The notes: generated by a model not told the origin, from the sequence alone. A DNA stretch of 64,000 bases from Williamsia sp. 1135 (GCF_002095395.1 NZ_MJEI01000092.1:35939-99938); one strand, 5' to 3'; shown: positions 45,994 to 57,159, counted from the first letter of the stretch. A program made the numbers and translations.

Positions 45994-46497
45994 CTATCGA
46001 GGTGGCTGCAACACCTGCCAGGCCAGCACCGTGCCACCGTGCCGCTGCGCCAATCCGGCCATTCGCGATCGTTCCTGCGACACGTGCAGGGCGTCGATCA
46101 ACTGCACCCTGGCAAGGGCGAACAATTCACCCTCGACATCGATCCCCTTGGACGCCTCCGCAGGCACCGGAACACGTCGATAATGGTCCTGCGCCGCCAG
46201 CTCGACGGCCGCGCGAACCGCGCTGGAAGGTACAACCAGAACGTGGCGCAGGACCGACTGCTCGTCCTCGCGCCATGCCGAATCGGACAACGTCGTCGAT
46301 GCGGCGACACTGTCGTCGAAACTCTCCGCGGTGACGACCAGCTCCGGATCGTCGACGGACAACTCCGCGTTGGGCTTTCGGTTGCCACCCAGCCGCGAGG
46401 TCCATTGCTTCCACCGCGATGCCTCGATCGGGTTCCCGTTCACGTCTCGTGCCACCCCACCACCCTCCCAGGTGCCGATTTCGTAAGGCCGGGACAC
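45994..46497 (-). CDS. Hypothetical protein upstream of trpD
   Basis: A 167-residue protein from the GTG at 46497, ending ten bases before the trpD start, so the two are probably co-transcribed. The N-terminus reads RPYEIGTWEGGGVARDVNGNPIEASRW; the rest is mixed alpha/beta with no motif I recognise. No signal peptide or membrane helix is seen. It is divergent from ctaE across 107 bases. Codon use looks like its neighbours. Confidence 0.65.
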   Translation of the reverse strand: MSRPYEIGTWEGGGVARDVNGNPIEASRWKQWTSRLGGNRKPNAELSVDDPELVVTAESFDDSVAASTTLSDSAWREDEQSVLRHVLVVPSSAVRAAVELAAQDHYRRVPVPAEASKGIDVEGELFALARVQLIDALHVSQERSRMAGLAQRHGGTVLAWQVLQPPR

Positions 46498-46604
46498 GCC
46501 GAATCCTGGGGTTTTGCTGCCCCCTACCAGGGTCTGCGTATCCGCCCGAAAAAAAACCTGGACCCAAGTAGTCAGGGGTTACTACGAACCGTCATACTTC
46601 TGGG

Positions 46605-47216
46605 GTGACTAGCGCTGCAGCACCCACAGGATCAGCTATCACCCAGCGCGTGCACTCGCTGAACCGGCCGAACATGGTCAGCGTCGGCACGATTGTGTGG
46701 CTTTCGAGCGAGCTGATGTTCTTTGCCGGACTATTCGCGATGTACTTCGTCGCGCGGGCCGGAAACTACGGCAATTGGCCGATGGAGCCCACCGAGCTCA
46801 ATCTGACCTTGGCGATCCCCGTGACAACGGTGTTGATCCTGTCCTCGGTCACCTGCCAGCTCGGTGTGTTCGCCGCGGAGCGCGGCGACGTGTTCGGCCT
46901 TCGTCGGTGGTACACGATCACCCTGATCATGGGCGCGATCTTCGTCGCCGGACAGGCTTACGAGTACTACCACCTGGTCCACGAGGGCACGACGCTCTCG
47001 TCGAGCGCCTATGGGTCGGTCTTCTACATCACCACCGGCTTCCACGGCCTCCACGTCATCGGTGGACTCGTCGCCTTCGTGTTCCTACTGATCCGTACGA
47101 GGCTCAGCAAGTTCACGCCGGCGCAGGCAACCGCTGCGATCGTCGTGTCGTACTACTGGCACTTCGTCGACATCGTGTGGATCGCACTATTCGCGACCAT
47201 CTACTTCATCCGGTAA
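46605..47216 (+). CDS. ctaE: Cytochrome aa3 oxidase subunit III CtaE
   Basis: A 203-residue membrane protein with five helices, starting with GTG at 46605. Subunit III features are [15 protein letters not shown] early and [16 protein letters not shown] and [15 protein letters not shown] late, with the conserved Glu in the fourth helix region (AYEYYH). It is part of the respiratory bcc-aa3 supercomplex in the cytoplasmic membrane. The gene starts the ctaE-qcrCAB run, the standard actinobacterial order. Confidence 0.95.
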   Translation: MTSAAAPTGSAITQRVHSLNRPNMVSVGTIVWLSSELMFFAGLFAMYFVARAGNYGNWPMEPTELNLTLAIPVTTVLILSSVTCQLGVFAAERGDVFGLRRWYTITLIMGAIFVAGQAYEYYHLVHEGTTLSSSAYGSVFYITTGFHGLHVIGGLVAFVFLLIRTRLSKFTPAQATAAIVVSYYWHFVDIVWIALFATIYFIR

Positions 47217-47274
47217 CGCGCCCAAACCGATCTTCAGCCCAGGCAAAGTCAGTCCGCTAAGCAGAGAGATACAG

Positions 47275-48198
47275 ATGAGTTCATCTCCCCCACCCACCTC
47301 ACCCGGGGATTCGGCCCCGGGCACCCTGAGCGAGGGTGCAGGCCGGATAGACGCGAAGAAAGCCAAGTCGCGTCGTAAACTGCGTCGTCGCGCATCGGGA
47401 ATCCTGCTGCTGTTGGCCGGACTCGTCGTCGCAGGCGGCCTGGCCAGCGCAATCACGCCGGACCCGCAGGTCGCCAAGGCGGACAGCGAGTCCAGCGCGG
47501 CGCTCATCCAGGACGGCAAGAAGCTCTACGAAACGTCGTGCATCACGTGCCACGGCGCGAACCTCGAGGGTGTCGCCGAACGCGGTCCGTCCCTCGTCGG
47601 CGTCGGCGACGCAGCCGTGTACTTCCAGGTCTCGTCGGGCCGCATGCCCGCCGTTCGCGGTGAGGCGCAGATCGTGCGCAAGCCCGCGAAGTTCACCGAG
47701 GCTCAGATCGACCAGCTCGGTGCGTACATCCAGTCGGTCGGTGGCGGACCCCAGGTCGTCTACGCCAAGGACGCCGAAGGCAATGTGATCTTCAAGGACG
47801 GGTACCCCGTCATCGAGCAGGGTGAACTGCGCGGCGACAACATCGGCCGCGGTAGCGAACTGTTCCGGCTCAACTGCGCCTCGTGCCACAACTTCACCGG
47901 TCGTGGTGGCGCCCTCTCGTCGGGCAAGTTCGCCCCCGCGCTGGACGCCCCGAACGAGCAAGAGATTTACACCGCCATGCTGACCGGCCCGCAGAACATG
48001 CCCAAGTTCTCCGACCGGCAACTGACGGATCAGGAAAAACGCGACATAATCGGTTATGTCAAGTACGCAACCACCTCGGGTAACCCCGGTGGATACGGGC
48101 TCGGCGGGTTCGGCCCGGTATCCGAGGGCATGGCGATGTGGGTCATCGGCGTAGTGGCTGTGGTCGCCGCCGCGATGTGGATGGGATCTCGAACATGA
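47275..48198 (+). CDS. qcrC: Cytochrome bcc complex diheme cytochrome c subunit QcrC
   Basis: A 307-residue membrane-anchored protein with two heme c sites, CITCHG (about residue 90) and CASCHN (about residue 200). These relay electrons directly to the aa3 oxidase without a soluble cytochrome c. An N-terminal transmembrane helix (~42-62) and a C-terminal one ([18 protein letters not shown]) flank the heme domains. The N-terminal ~40 residues are basic. The stop overlaps the qcrA start. Confidence 0.96.
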   Translation: MSSSPPPTSPGDSAPGTLSEGAGRIDAKKAKSRRKLRRRASGILLLLAGLVVAGGLASAITPDPQVAKADSESSAALIQDGKKLYETSCITCHGANLEGVAERGPSLVGVGDAAVYFQVSSGRMPAVRGEAQIVRKPAKFTEAQIDQLGAYIQSVGGGPQVVYAKDAEGNVIFKDGYPVIEQGELRGDNIGRGSELFRLNCASCHNFTGRGGALSSGKFAPALDAPNEQEIYTAMLTGPQNMPKFSDRQLTDQEKRDIIGYVKYATTSGNPGGYGLGGFGPVSEGMAMWVIGVVAVVAAAMWMGSRT

Positions 48199-49367
48199 GT
48201 GATCAGCAAAAATCAGCTCCCACCCAGGACGAGCTCGATGCCATGACCAACGATGAGCTGGTCAAACTCGGTACCAATCTCGACGGCGTAGAGGTCATCC
48301 ACCGCCGTGAGCGGTTCCCCGAGCCGGGTACCAAGGCCGAGAAGCGCGCTGAACGCAGCGTCGCCTTCTGGTTCGCCCTCTCGGGCATCTCAGCCATCGC
48401 CTGCTTCGTGATCTTCCTGTTCAACCAATGGGAGTTCGTGATGCCCGGAGGCGACAACTACCGGGCGTACCTTCTGAACACCCCGCTGCTCGGCATCACC
48501 TTCGGTCTGTCGATCCTTGCGATCGGCATCGGCGCCGTGCAGTTCACGAAGAAGTTCATCCCCGAGGAGATCTCGGTCCAGGATCGTCACGACGGCGGCT
48601 CCAACGAGACCGACAAGAAGACGATCGTCGCCGAACTGGGCGATTCGTTGAACACCTCGACCCTGCCGCGTCGCAAGATGATCATCGGCGCCGGACTCTT
48701 CGGTCTCGGTACCTTCGCGGTCACCGGCGTGGTCGCGCTCCTCGGCGGCATCATCAAGAACCCCTGGGCCGAGGGTAAGAACTCGCCCCTGTGGCACACG
48801 GGCTGGTCACCGATCTACAACCCACCGGAGAACCCGAACGAGACCATCTTCCTACGCCGCGACACCGGTAATCCGATGTCCGTCGTGCTGGTGCGTCCCG
48901 AGGATATCGACGCCGGTGGTATGGAGACTGTGTTCCCGTGGCGGGTCTCGGACGGCACCGGCGAGACAGAAGAATCACGGCACAAGTTGATCGAAGGCCT
49001 GCGTTACATCAGCAACCCCGTCATGCTGATCCGCCTTCGCCCCAACGACGCTGCCAAAGCGATCAAGCGTCAGGGCCAGGAGAGCTTCAACTACGGCGAT
49101 TACTACGCGTACACGAAGGTCTGCTCGCACCTCGGTTGCCCGACTTCACTGTTCGAGCAGCAAACGAACCGTATTTTGTGCCCGTGCCACCAGTCACAGT
49201 TCGACGCCCTTGAATACGGACGGCCCATCTTCGGCCCCGCTGCGCGCTCGCTCGCGCAGCTGCCGATCACGGTCAACGAGCAGGGCTTCATGGTGGCCGC
49301 CGGCGACTTCATCGAACCCGTAGGCCCCGCGTTCTGGGAACGCGGGAAGGGGAAGGATCGACCATGA
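48195..49367 (+). CDS. qcrA: Cytochrome bcc complex Rieske iron-sulfur subunit QcrA
   Basis: A 390-residue subunit from the ATG at 48195, overlapping the qcrC stop. It has three N-terminal membrane helices, as in other actinobacterial QcrA, rather than one. The Rieske domain near the C-terminus holds CSHLGC and CPCHQS, the Cys/His ligands and disulfide cysteines of the 2Fe-2S cluster. The stop overlaps the qcrB start (ATGA). Confidence 0.96.
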   Translation: MSDQQKSAPTQDELDAMTNDELVKLGTNLDGVEVIHRRERFPEPGTKAEKRAERSVAFWFALSGISAIACFVIFLFNQWEFVMPGGDNYRAYLLNTPLLGITFGLSILAIGIGAVQFTKKFIPEEISVQDRHDGGSNETDKKTIVAELGDSLNTSTLPRRKMIIGAGLFGLGTFAVTGVVALLGGIIKNPWAEGKNSPLWHTGWSPIYNPPENPNETIFLRRDTGNPMSVVLVRPEDIDAGGMETVFPWRVSDGTGETEESRHKLIEGLRYISNPVMLIRLRPNDAAKAIKRQGQESFNYGDYYAYTKVCSHLGCPTSLFEQQTNRILCPCHQSQFDALEYGRPIFGPAARSLAQLPITVNEQGFMVAAGDFIEPVGPAFWERGKGKDRP

Positions 49368-50980
49368 GCAAGATCGGACAGCAGGCCGAGGAAGTAGATT
49401 CTCGGTATCACCTCGCGGCAGGTATGCGCCGTCAGATCAACAAGGTCTTCCCGACCCATTGGTCATTCCTCCTCGGTGAGATCGCCCTCTACAGCTTCGT
49501 CATCCTGCTGATCTCGGGCGTCTATCTCACGTTCTTCTTCGATCCGTCGATGTCCGAGGTCACCTACAACGGTGCCTACGAACCACTCAACGGCGTCATG
49601 ATGACCAAGGCCTACGAGACGACGCTGAACATCTCCTTCGAGGTGCGCGGTGGACTCTTCGTCCGTCAGATCCACCACTGGGCGGCCCTGCTGTTCGCGG
49701 CGTCAATCATCATCCACATGGCCCGCATCTTCTTCACCGGTGCCTTCCGGCGTCCGCGTGAGGCCAACTGGATCATCGGCTGCTTCCTCCTGGTGCTGGC
49801 AATGTTCGAGGGCTTCTTCGGATACTCGCTCCCCGACGACCTGCTCTCGGGTACCGGCGTCCGTGCCGCCATGTCGGGCATCGTCCTCGGTATCCCCGTC
49901 GTGGGCACCTGGATCCACTGGGCACTCTTCGGAGGCCAGTTCCCAGGCGACATCATCATCCCGAGGCTCTACATCCTGCACGTGCTCCTGTTCCCGGGAA
50001 TCATCCTGGCGTTGATCGGTGCCCACCTGGCGCTGGTCTGGTACCAGAAGCACACGCAGTTCCCCGGCCCCGGCCGTACCGAGAAGAACGTGGTCGGTGT
50101 TCGCATCCTCCCGGTCTTCGCGGTCAAGTCGGGTGCGTTCTTCGCGGTCACCTTCGGCATCCTGGCGATCATGGCGGGAGTGCTGCAGATCAACCCGGTC
50201 TGGGTGCTCGGGCCTTACAACCCGGCGCACGTGTCCGCAGGTTCGCAGCCGGACATCTACATGATGTGGACAGACGGTTTGGCCCGACTGATGCCGGCCT
50301 GGGAGATCTACTTCGGCAACGCGTACACGATCCCAGCCATCTTCTGGGTGGTCGTGATCCTGAGCATCGTCTTCGGGATCTTGTTCGCCTACCCGTTCAT
50401 CGAGAAGCGCCTCACCGGCGACACTGCTCATCACAACCTGTTGCAGCGTCCGCGCGACGTGCCGGTGCGTACCGGCATCGGTGCTATGGCTTTGATGTTC
50501 TACATCGTTCTGACGATCTCGTGTATGAACGACATCATCGCGTTGAAGTTCCATGTGTCCCTCAACGCGACGACGTGGATGGGCCGTATCGGACTGATCA
50601 TCCTGCCGCCACTGGCGTACTACATCGCCTACCGGTGGGCACTGGCCCTGCAGCGCAGCGACCGGTTCGTGCTGGAGCACGGCATCGAGACCGGCATCAT
50701 CATGCGCCTGCCGCACGGTGAGTTCATCGAGCTGCATCAGCCGCTCGGACCGGTCGACGACCATGGCCACCCGATCCCGTTGCCGTACGAGGGTGCGGCT
50801 CTGCCCAAGCGGATGAACAAGCTCGGATCCGCGGGTGCTCCGGGCACCGGTTCGCTGATGCTGGCCGACCCACCCGAGGAGCAGCAGAAGAACGTGGAGC
50901 TCGAAGCCAAGGCTCATCACAAGGAGCACGAGGCTTTGCGCGAACTCCAGAAGCGCGGCGGAGACCCGTTCATCGACTGA
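49364..50980 (+). CDS. qcrB: Cytochrome bcc complex cytochrome b subunit QcrB
   Basis: A 538-residue membrane protein with eight or more helices that oxidises menaquinol and carries two b hemes. Histidines in [23 protein letters not shown] (split here) and [19 protein letters not shown] fit the heme-ligand pairs. The quinone-site motif PEWY of mitochondria is replaced, as in actinobacteria, near the PAWEIY region. The C-terminal ~120 residues form a long cytoplasmic tail. A strong terminator follows 13 bases after the stop. Confidence 0.96.
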   Translation: MSKIGQQAEEVDSRYHLAAGMRRQINKVFPTHWSFLLGEIALYSFVILLISGVYLTFFFDPSMSEVTYNGAYEPLNGVMMTKAYETTLNISFEVRGGLFVRQIHHWAALLFAASIIIHMARIFFTGAFRRPREANWIIGCFLLVLAMFEGFFGYSLPDDLLSGTGVRAAMSGIVLGIPVVGTWIHWALFGGQFPGDIIIPRLYILHVLLFPGIILALIGAHLALVWYQKHTQFPGPGRTEKNVVGVRILPVFAVKSGAFFAVTFGILAIMAGVLQINPVWVLGPYNPAHVSAGSQPDIYMMWTDGLARLMPAWEIYFGNAYTIPAIFWVVVILSIVFGILFAYPFIEKRLTGDTAHHNLLQRPRDVPVRTGIGAMALMFYIVLTISCMNDIIALKFHVSLNATTWMGRIGLIILPPLAYYIAYRWALALQRSDRFVLEHGIETGIIMRLPHGEFIELHQPLGPVDDHGHPIPLPYEGAALPKRMNKLGSAGAPGTGSLMLADPPEEQQKNVELEAKAHHKEHEALRELQKRGGDPFID

Positions 50981-50993
50981 AACAATGCATGAG

Positions 50994-51029
50994 AAAAGAC
51001 CGGCCTGCATCTGCAGGCCGGTCTTTTTT
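50994..51029 (+). terminator. Rho-independent terminator after qcrB
   Basis: A perfect 16-bp inverted repeat (50994-51009 and 51012-51027) with a two-base loop, ending in a run of six T. It lies 14 bases past the qcrB stop and should end the ctaE-qcrCAB transcript. Confidence 0.93.
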
Positions 51030-51070
51030 GTTTAGGCCAACGGTAGACGGACACTCCCCTCCCCCACTGC

Positions 51071-51133
51071 GGTGCGTTCATCGTGCCGTCGTGGACGTCG
51101 AGCGTGCCGTTGTGGACGCCGAACGTGCCGTTG
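51071..51133 (-). repeat. 21-bp repeat array R2 (three units, minus orientation)
   Basis: Three tandem 21-base units (51071-51091, 51092-51112, 51113-51133). On the minus strand each contains ACGGCACG followed by TCGACG-like bases; the GGCACG cores are exactly 21 bases apart. The array lies between the qcrB terminator and the GNAT gene start at 51150, in opposite orientation to array R3 on the other side of that gene. Confidence 0.8.
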
Positions 51134-51149
51134 TTACTCTCTTACGTTC

Positions 51150-51605
51150 GTGAGCAACATCGAAATCGTCAGCTGTCACGACCCGGCAGAGTTTCCCGCG
51201 CTTGCCAGGATCTGGAGACGTTCAGTTGAATCCACCCATGTGTTCCTGACGCACGAAGACATCGCTTTCTACGCGCCGAAGGTGGCCGACAGTTACCTCC
51301 CGGCGGTCAAATTACGTATCGCCAGAATCGGTGGTCGGACCGTCGGGTTCTCAGGTACCGACGGCAACAAGCTCGAGATGCTCTTCATCGACGACAACTA
51401 CCGCGGACTTGGCGTAGGTGGTGCGCTTCTCGGCGAGGCGCTCGACCGAATCCCACGACTCGAGCTCGATGTCAACGAACAGAACCCCGACGCAGTCGCT
51501 TTTTATCGGCGCCACGGTTTCGTGATCGTCGGACGGTCTGAGATCGACGCCGATGGGCGTCCGTTTCCACTGCTGCACATGGTCTCCTGCGCAGCGTCGA
51601 CCTGA
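51150..51605 (+). CDS. GNAT-family N-acetyltransferase
   Basis: A 151-residue acetyltransferase from the GTG at 51150. The acetyl-CoA binding segment is IDDNYRGLGVGGALLGEAL (about residues 76-94), followed by LELDVNEQNPDAVAFYRRHGF, typical of small GNATs of the YjaB/RimI type. The substrate is unknown. It is an insertion between the qcr genes and ctaF/ctaC relative to M. tuberculosis, and it is bracketed by inverted 21-bp repeat arrays, suggesting a mobile or recently acquired unit. Confidence 0.85.
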   Translation: MSNIEIVSCHDPAEFPALARIWRRSVESTHVFLTHEDIAFYAPKVADSYLPAVKLRIARIGGRTVGFSGTDGNKLEMLFIDDNYRGLGVGGALLGEALDRIPRLELDVNEQNPDAVAFYRRHGFVIVGRSEIDADGRPFPLLHMVSCAAST

Positions 51606-51609
51606 CAAC

Positions 51610-51672
51610 GGCACGGTCGACGGCAACAACGGCACGGTCGGCGACGGTAACGGCACGATTGACGCCGCACAG
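51610..51672 (+). repeat. 21-bp repeat array R3 (three units, plus orientation)
   Basis: Three tandem 21-base units (51610-51630, 51631-51651, 51652-51672), each starting with GGCACGGTCG or GGCACGATTG, beginning four bases after the GNAT stop codon. The cores are exactly 21 bases apart. The unit is closely related to arrays R1 and R2. It separates the GNAT gene from the converging aac(2')-like pseudogene. Confidence 0.8.
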
Positions 51673-51692
51673 GGGCCCGCTCGGGGGTTAGG

Positions 51693-52206
51693 TCACCAGA
51701 GGTCGCCTGAGCGCCAATCACACGTCAGTTCCCCGACAGCGGGCTGCGGATCCCCGAAGACCAATATTCTGTCCGCGTCGTCGGGTGTCGGTAATACCCC
51801 TGTCGGCGTCATCGCAGAGACCGTCCCCTCCCAGGGGCGCCAACCGTGAGAGCGGTACAACCGCAACCCGGCTTGGCTGGCACTGAGGGCACCGAAGTCG
51901 TAGGCCCCGACGATGACTCGCTCGATCGCGGTCATCAGTTGATCGCCGATCCCCTGATGTTGCCGGCCCGGATCCACCGCGACGGCTTCCACATAGCCGA
52001 CGGCGTGGAGTGCGGTCGATCATCATCGACCGGGCGACAACCGCGGCGTGTCCCACCATCGCGCCGGCGGCGTCGGTGACGAACACGTGCACCCCACCGA
52101 GGGCGTGGTCATAGTCTGTGTCGGCGAAGTCGCCTGCGAACGCCAAGTCCAGAAGCGCTCTGAGTTCGGTGGCCCGGATAGCACTCAGCTCCCAGGTGTG
52201 CTGCAC
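51693..52206 (-). pseudogene. Frameshifted aminoglycoside 2'-N-acetyltransferase (AAC(2')-I-like)
   Basis: Two overlapping frames together match AAC(2')-I enzymes such as Rv0262c. The first part (from GTG 52206) reads AFAGDFADTDYDHALGGVH and continues to SMMIDR. The second part, in another frame, reads VGYVEAVAVDPG, GAYDFGALSASQAGLRLY, the GW.PWEG phrase and TPDDADRI, ending in CDWRSGDLW. The frame breaks near 52011, where about two or five bases seem to be missing. All other family landmarks are present, so this is a recent mutation or a sequencing error. The start codon lies inside the hairpin that follows ctaF. Confidence 0.82.
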
Positions 52207-52230
52207 GTCGAGGTGCAGACCTGGGAGCTG
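52186..52230 (-). terminator. Hairpin terminator after ctaF
   Basis: Twelve-base perfect arms (52186-52197 and 52219-52230) with an additional inner CTGCAC/GTGCAG pairing, 15 bases past the ctaF stop. No clear T tract follows. The hairpin includes the GTG start and first codons of the aac(2')-like reading frame, so it may also hinder that gene's translation. Confidence 0.72.
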
Positions 52231-52244
52231 AGAGGGTGTGTGTA

Positions 52245-52661
52245 TCAGTGCTTCTCAGGCCCGACGTGGTACTCGAAGACGAGCCCGGCCACTGCACCGA
52301 TGATGCAGACGGCAGCAAATGCCACGAGCCAGAAGTTCGCCATGGCCAGCGCGACCGCGAAGGTCGCAGCGCCGAGTGCGATCAGCACCGGCCACCAGCT
52401 GCCAGCGCTGAAGAAGCCCAGTTCGCCTGAGCCGTCGGCCACCTCAGCGTCTTCGTAGTCTTCTGGGCGGATGTCCACCCGGCGGGCCACGAAGCGGAAG
52501 TAGGTTCCGATGATCAACGTCAGGCCACCGGTCATGACCAGACCTGTGACACCGACCCACTCGACATTCTTGCTCGTCAATCCGGTGGCCAGTCCGTAGG
52601 CGACCGCCACCAGGAAGAAGAACCCGGTAAGGATCTCGAAGAGCCGCGCTTCAATTCTCAT
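52245..52661 (-). CDS. ctaF: Cytochrome aa3 oxidase subunit IV CtaF
   Basis: A 138-residue actinobacterial-type subunit IV with four helices, starting with [19 protein letters not shown]. It ends in the conserved [13 protein letters not shown]. The middle loop is acidic ([20 protein letters not shown]). It follows ctaC by 18 bases and assembles into the bcc-aa3 supercomplex. Confidence 0.93.
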   Translation of the reverse strand: MRIEARLFEILTGFFFLVAVAYGLATGLTSKNVEWVGVTGLVMTGGLTLIIGTYFRFVARRVDIRPEDYEDAEVADGSGELGFFSAGSWWPVLIALGAATFAVALAMANFWLVAFAAVCIIGAVAGLVFEYHVGPEKH

Positions 52662-52679
52662 CTCGTAGCTCCTGGCTGA

Positions 52680-53750
52680 CTAGTTCGACGCTGTCTGGGT
52701 GCCGCGTTTGGTATCAAAGGGCTTGGTCGTGATCGCCGTCGGCGTCTGACCAATCGATTCGAGCGCCTGAGCATTCGTCGCGTTCGGGTTGGCCTCACGG
52801 AAGTCGATGTAGTCCTCGAACTGATCCGGGCTCACCGCGCGGACCTCGAAGTTCATCATCGAGTGGTAGGTGCCGCACATCTCAGCACACCGGCCGACAA
52901 AGGCGCCTTCACGATCGATGGAGCTGACCTGGAAACGGTTGTCCGTGTGGTTCTGCTTCGGGAAAGGCAGCACGTCGCGCTTGAACAGGAACTCAGGCAC
53001 CCAGAACGAGTGGATGACATCAGCCGCAGCGATCTCGAACTCGATCCGCTTACCGGTCGGCAACACCAGGACCGGGATCTCATCAGAGGTACCGACCGTC
53101 TCGATCTTGTCGAACTTCAGGTAGTTACGAACGTTGTTCTTCTGGTCGTCGGGAGCGCTGTGCGCTTCCTCTTCTTCGGTCGGATCGGGCTCGGCGACCT
53201 GTGCGTCGTACGGGCTGCCGTCCTTCTCGAAACCGTTGTAGACCTGGCCGTCGGCCATGGTCACGGTGCGATAGCCGAACTTCCAGTTCCACTGGAAGGC
53301 GGTCACGTCCACGACGACATCGGGATTGGGCTGCTTACCCTCGACATCGTTCTGGACGATGATCGTGAAGTAGAACAGGACCGCGATGATCACGAAGGGG
53401 ATGGCCGTATAGGTCAACTCCAACGGGACGTTGTATGCCGTCTGCCGGGGGAACTCGTCACCACCGGGCTTCTTGCGGTGAAAGGTGACGGTCCAGAACG
53501 TAAGACCCCACACCAGTACACCCATCACGAGGGCGGCGATGACCGACCACGTCCAGAGGTGCCGCATGTCTTCTGCCTCAGGCGTGATGCCCTTGGGCCA
53601 GCCGAACCGCAATGCTTCTTCAGCGCTGCAGCTCGACAACACAAGAGCGCCGACGCCTAGAAAGAAGGCTGCGCTGACTTGCTTGATTCGACGTCCGCGG
53701 TGCTGACGCGTAGCCGATGCCGGAGGTCGCCCACCGTGTGCCAATTTCAC
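52680..53750 (-). CDS. ctaC: Cytochrome aa3 oxidase subunit II CtaC
   Basis: A 356-residue lipoprotein subunit carrying the CuA centre. It starts with GTG at 53750, with AGGAAGG upstream. The signal sequence ends in a lipobox LSSC near residue 41. Two membrane helices follow (~65-85 and ~110-130). The CuA domain has the first His in [11 protein letters not shown] and the ligand cluster [12 protein letters not shown]. An acidic loop ([11 protein letters not shown]) is the insertion seen in actinobacterial CtaC that contacts cytochrome cc. Confidence 0.96.
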   Translation of the reverse strand: MKLAHGGRPPASATRQHRGRRIKQVSAAFFLGVGALVLSSCSAEEALRFGWPKGITPEAEDMRHLWTWSVIAALVMGVLVWGLTFWTVTFHRKKPGGDEFPRQTAYNVPLELTYTAIPFVIIAVLFYFTIIVQNDVEGKQPNPDVVVDVTAFQWNWKFGYRTVTMADGQVYNGFEKDGSPYDAQVAEPDPTEEEEAHSAPDDQKNNVRNYLKFDKIETVGTSDEIPVLVLPTGKRIEFEIAAADVIHSFWVPEFLFKRDVLPFPKQNHTDNRFQVSSIDREGAFVGRCAEMCGTYHSMMNFEVRAVSPDQFEDYIDFREANPNATNAQALESIGQTPTAITTKPFDTKRGTQTASN

Positions 53751-53985
53751 GCCTTCCTACCCTGCCCTCTGACTGGAAACAGCCACACAGCCACCCACGA
53801 TTGGTAGCTCGTGTACTACGCAGCGTAGACCAACCGACAGCAACATTCGTAGTTGGGTTGCGAACGCGTCATCGCCCGGGTTTTTGGTCCACCCCTTGGC
53901 AGGCCGGACGGGCGGGACAACCCCTGATTGCGGCATACTCGGGCGTGTTCCGCGTGTTCTCCCAGGACGAATCGAGGCATTTTTC

Positions 53986-55911
53986 GTGTGTGGTCTGCTA
54001 GGTCTGTTGTCCAGCGACGCGTCAGCGGGAGAATCAGCCGAACTCGTGGCCGCGGCGTCGCACTGCATGCGCCACCGCGGTCCGGATGAGCCCGGAACCT
54101 GGAACGACGACGACGTCGTCTTCGGTTTCAACAGGCTCTCCATCATCGACATCGAGCACTCACACCAGCCGCTGCGCTGGGGCCCTCCGGAGAGCCCAGA
54201 GCGGTACGCACTGGTCTTCAACGGCGAGATCTACAACTACCTCGAGATCCGGGCCCAGCTGGCCCGCGACGAGGGCGCCGAGTTCCGCACCGAAGGTGAC
54301 GGCGAAGCGATTGTCGCCGCCTTCCATCATTGGGGTCCCGACGCGGTGTCGCGACTGCGCGGGATGTTCGCTTTCGCCATCTGGGACACCGTCGAGCGTT
54401 CCCTGTTCCTCGCCCGCGATCCGTTCGGGATCAAGCCCCTCTTCATCGCGTCGGGGTCGGGCGGCACGGTCTTCGGTAGCGAGAAGAAGAGCCTGCTGGA
54501 ATTGATCGACAGGGTCGGCGTCACCGACGTGCTCGACAACCGCGCGATCGAGCACTACACCGTCCTGCAGTACGTTCCGGAGCCGGAAACGCTGCACGCA
54601 GGCATCAGGCGGCTCGAATCCGGCAGCTACGCGACACTGCGCCCCGGCCAGCTCCCGAAGGTCTACCGCTACTTCACGCCACAATTCGCGGTCCGCCCTT
54701 TCACCAAGGGCGGCGAGCAGGCGCGCTATGACGAGATCGCCGAGGCTCTGCAGGATTCGGTGGCCAAGCACATGCGCGCCGACGTCACGGTCGGGTCGTT
54801 CTTGTCCGGAGGCATCGACTCCACCGCCATCGCCGCCATGGCGATCAAGCACAACCCGGACCTGATCACCTTCACCACCGGATTCGAGCGCGAGGGGTAC
54901 TCCGAGGTCGACGTCGCTGCGGAGTCGGCCGCCGCAATCGGCGCCAAGCACGTGGTGAAGGTTGTCGGTCCCGCAGAGTTCGCCGCAGCGATCCCCGAGA
55001 TCGTCTGGTACCTGGATGATCCCGTCGCGGATCCCGCGCTGGTGCCCCTGTATTTCGTTGCCCGCGAAGCGCGCAAGCACGTCAAGGTCGTGCTGTCCGG
55101 CGAAGGCGCCGACGAGCTCTTCGGTGGCTACACGATCTACAAGGAACCGTTGTCGCTCAAGCCTTTCGAACGGCTCCCCCGCGGCGTGCGGGCTGCTGCC
55201 GGCCGCCTGTCGGACCGACTCCCCGAGGGCAGGCGCGGCAAGAGCTTGCTGCACCGGGGGTCGATGACCCTCGAAGAGCGCTACTACGGCAACGCCCGGA
55301 GCTTCGACGACGCCCGACTCCGCGCAGTACTCAAGGACTTTCGACCCGAGTGGACCCACACCGACGTCACCGCACCCATCTACGCCATCTCCGCGGGCTG
55401 GGATCCGGTCGCCCGGATGCAGCATCTGGACCTGTTCACCTGGCTGCGCGGGGACATCCTCGTCAAGGCGGACAAGATCACGATGGCCAACTCGCTCGAA
55501 CTACGTGTGCCGTTCCTTGATCCGGAGGTGATGCGGGTCGCCGAAGCGTTGCCATTCGAGGAGAAGATCTCGCACGGCACCACGAAGTACGCACTGCGGA
55601 AGGCGCTCGAGCAGATCGTCCCGGCCCATGTCTTACATCGGAAGAAGCTGGGTTTCCCTGTGCCACTGAGGCATTGGCTGGCCGGGACCGAGCTCTATGA
55701 CTGGGCGCATCAGACCATCGATCACTCGCAGACCGACCACATCTTCGACAAGGACGCGGTGCGCATGATGCTGGCCGAACACCGCGAGGGCACCGTCGAC
55801 AACAGTCGGCGACTGTGGACCGTCCTCGTGTTCATGATCTGGCACGGCATCTTCGTCGAGGGCTCGATCGTCCCGGCGATCGAAGACCACCGGTACCCCG
55901 TCAAGCTCTGA
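53986..55911 (+). CDS. asnB: Asparagine synthetase (glutamine-hydrolysing) AsnB
   Basis: A 641-residue enzyme that converts Asp to Asn, or amidates a similar carboxylate, using glutamine and ATP. The GTG at 53986 is chosen because the next codon is the catalytic Cys2 of the glutaminase domain (CGLLGLLSS). RHRGPDE and FNGEIYNYLE belong to that domain. The synthetase domain has the PPi loop SFLSGGIDSTAIA and SGEGADELFGGY. The M. tuberculosis counterpart Rv2201 lies in the same place. In some mycolata AsnB homologues amidate peptidoglycan diaminopimelate, which is a possible alternative role. Confidence 0.93.
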   Translation: MCGLLGLLSSDASAGESAELVAAASHCMRHRGPDEPGTWNDDDVVFGFNRLSIIDIEHSHQPLRWGPPESPERYALVFNGEIYNYLEIRAQLARDEGAEFRTEGDGEAIVAAFHHWGPDAVSRLRGMFAFAIWDTVERSLFLARDPFGIKPLFIASGSGGTVFGSEKKSLLELIDRVGVTDVLDNRAIEHYTVLQYVPEPETLHAGIRRLESGSYATLRPGQLPKVYRYFTPQFAVRPFTKGGEQARYDEIAEALQDSVAKHMRADVTVGSFLSGGIDSTAIAAMAIKHNPDLITFTTGFEREGYSEVDVAAESAAAIGAKHVVKVVGPAEFAAAIPEIVWYLDDPVADPALVPLYFVAREARKHVKVVLSGEGADELFGGYTIYKEPLSLKPFERLPRGVRAAAGRLSDRLPEGRRGKSLLHRGSMTLEERYYGNARSFDDARLRAVLKDFRPEWTHTDVTAPIYAISAGWDPVARMQHLDLFTWLRGDILVKADKITMANSLELRVPFLDPEVMRVAEALPFEEKISHGTTKYALRKALEQIVPAHVLHRKKLGFPVPLRHWLAGTELYDWAHQTIDHSQTDHIFDKDAVRMMLAEHREGTVDNSRRLWTVLVFMIWHGIFVEGSIVPAIEDHRYPVKL

Positions 55912-55921
55912 CACCCACCGC

Positions 55922-55990
55922 ACACGCGCCACGAAAAACGAAGACGCGCCACATGTATTTGTGGCGCGTCTTCGTATCGGTGGCGCGTGT
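55922..55990. terminator. Nested palindrome between convergent asnB and adoK
   Basis: An inner 15-bp inverted repeat (55939-55953 and 55960-55974) is enclosed by an outer 11-bp one (55922-55932 and 55980-55990). The shared core ACGCGCCAC occurs twice on the left, 20 bases apart, and its complement twice on the right, 19 bases apart. It probably terminates transcription from both sides. The layout resembles array R1, with a different core. Confidence 0.7.
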
Positions 55991-55995
55991 GGCGT

Positions 55996-56991
<996 letters not shown>

Positions 56992-57082
56992 TCACCTGAC
57001 AGATGGCTCAACGCTACCTTCGGGGCCAGGTGTCCCCCGGTGGGCCCCACCGGATGTGCGCGCGTACAGAATACCGAAACCA

Positions 57083-57119
57083 AAAGGACCGCATCCGGAA
57101 ATCTTGGATGCGGTCCTTT
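57083..57119 (-). terminator. Rho-independent terminator after erpA
   Basis: A perfect 14-bp inverted repeat (57083-57096 and 57106-57119) with a nine-base loop, about 40 bases past the stop of the minus-strand gene ending at 57160. On the minus strand the right arm ends in TTTT followed by GGTTTC. Confidence 0.85.
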
Positions 57120-57159
57120 GTGGTGCGGGGGTCGAGCTGCCCGGTGAGAGGTTCGGGCG

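Noticed and set aside
49703..51010. A 435-codon minus-strand frame opposite qcrB
   Set aside because: Shadow of qcrB; no recognisable protein features.
53884..53985. N-terminal extension of AsnB from 53884
   Set aside because: Class II amidotransferases need the catalytic Cys directly after the initiator; only the GTG at 53986 gives this.
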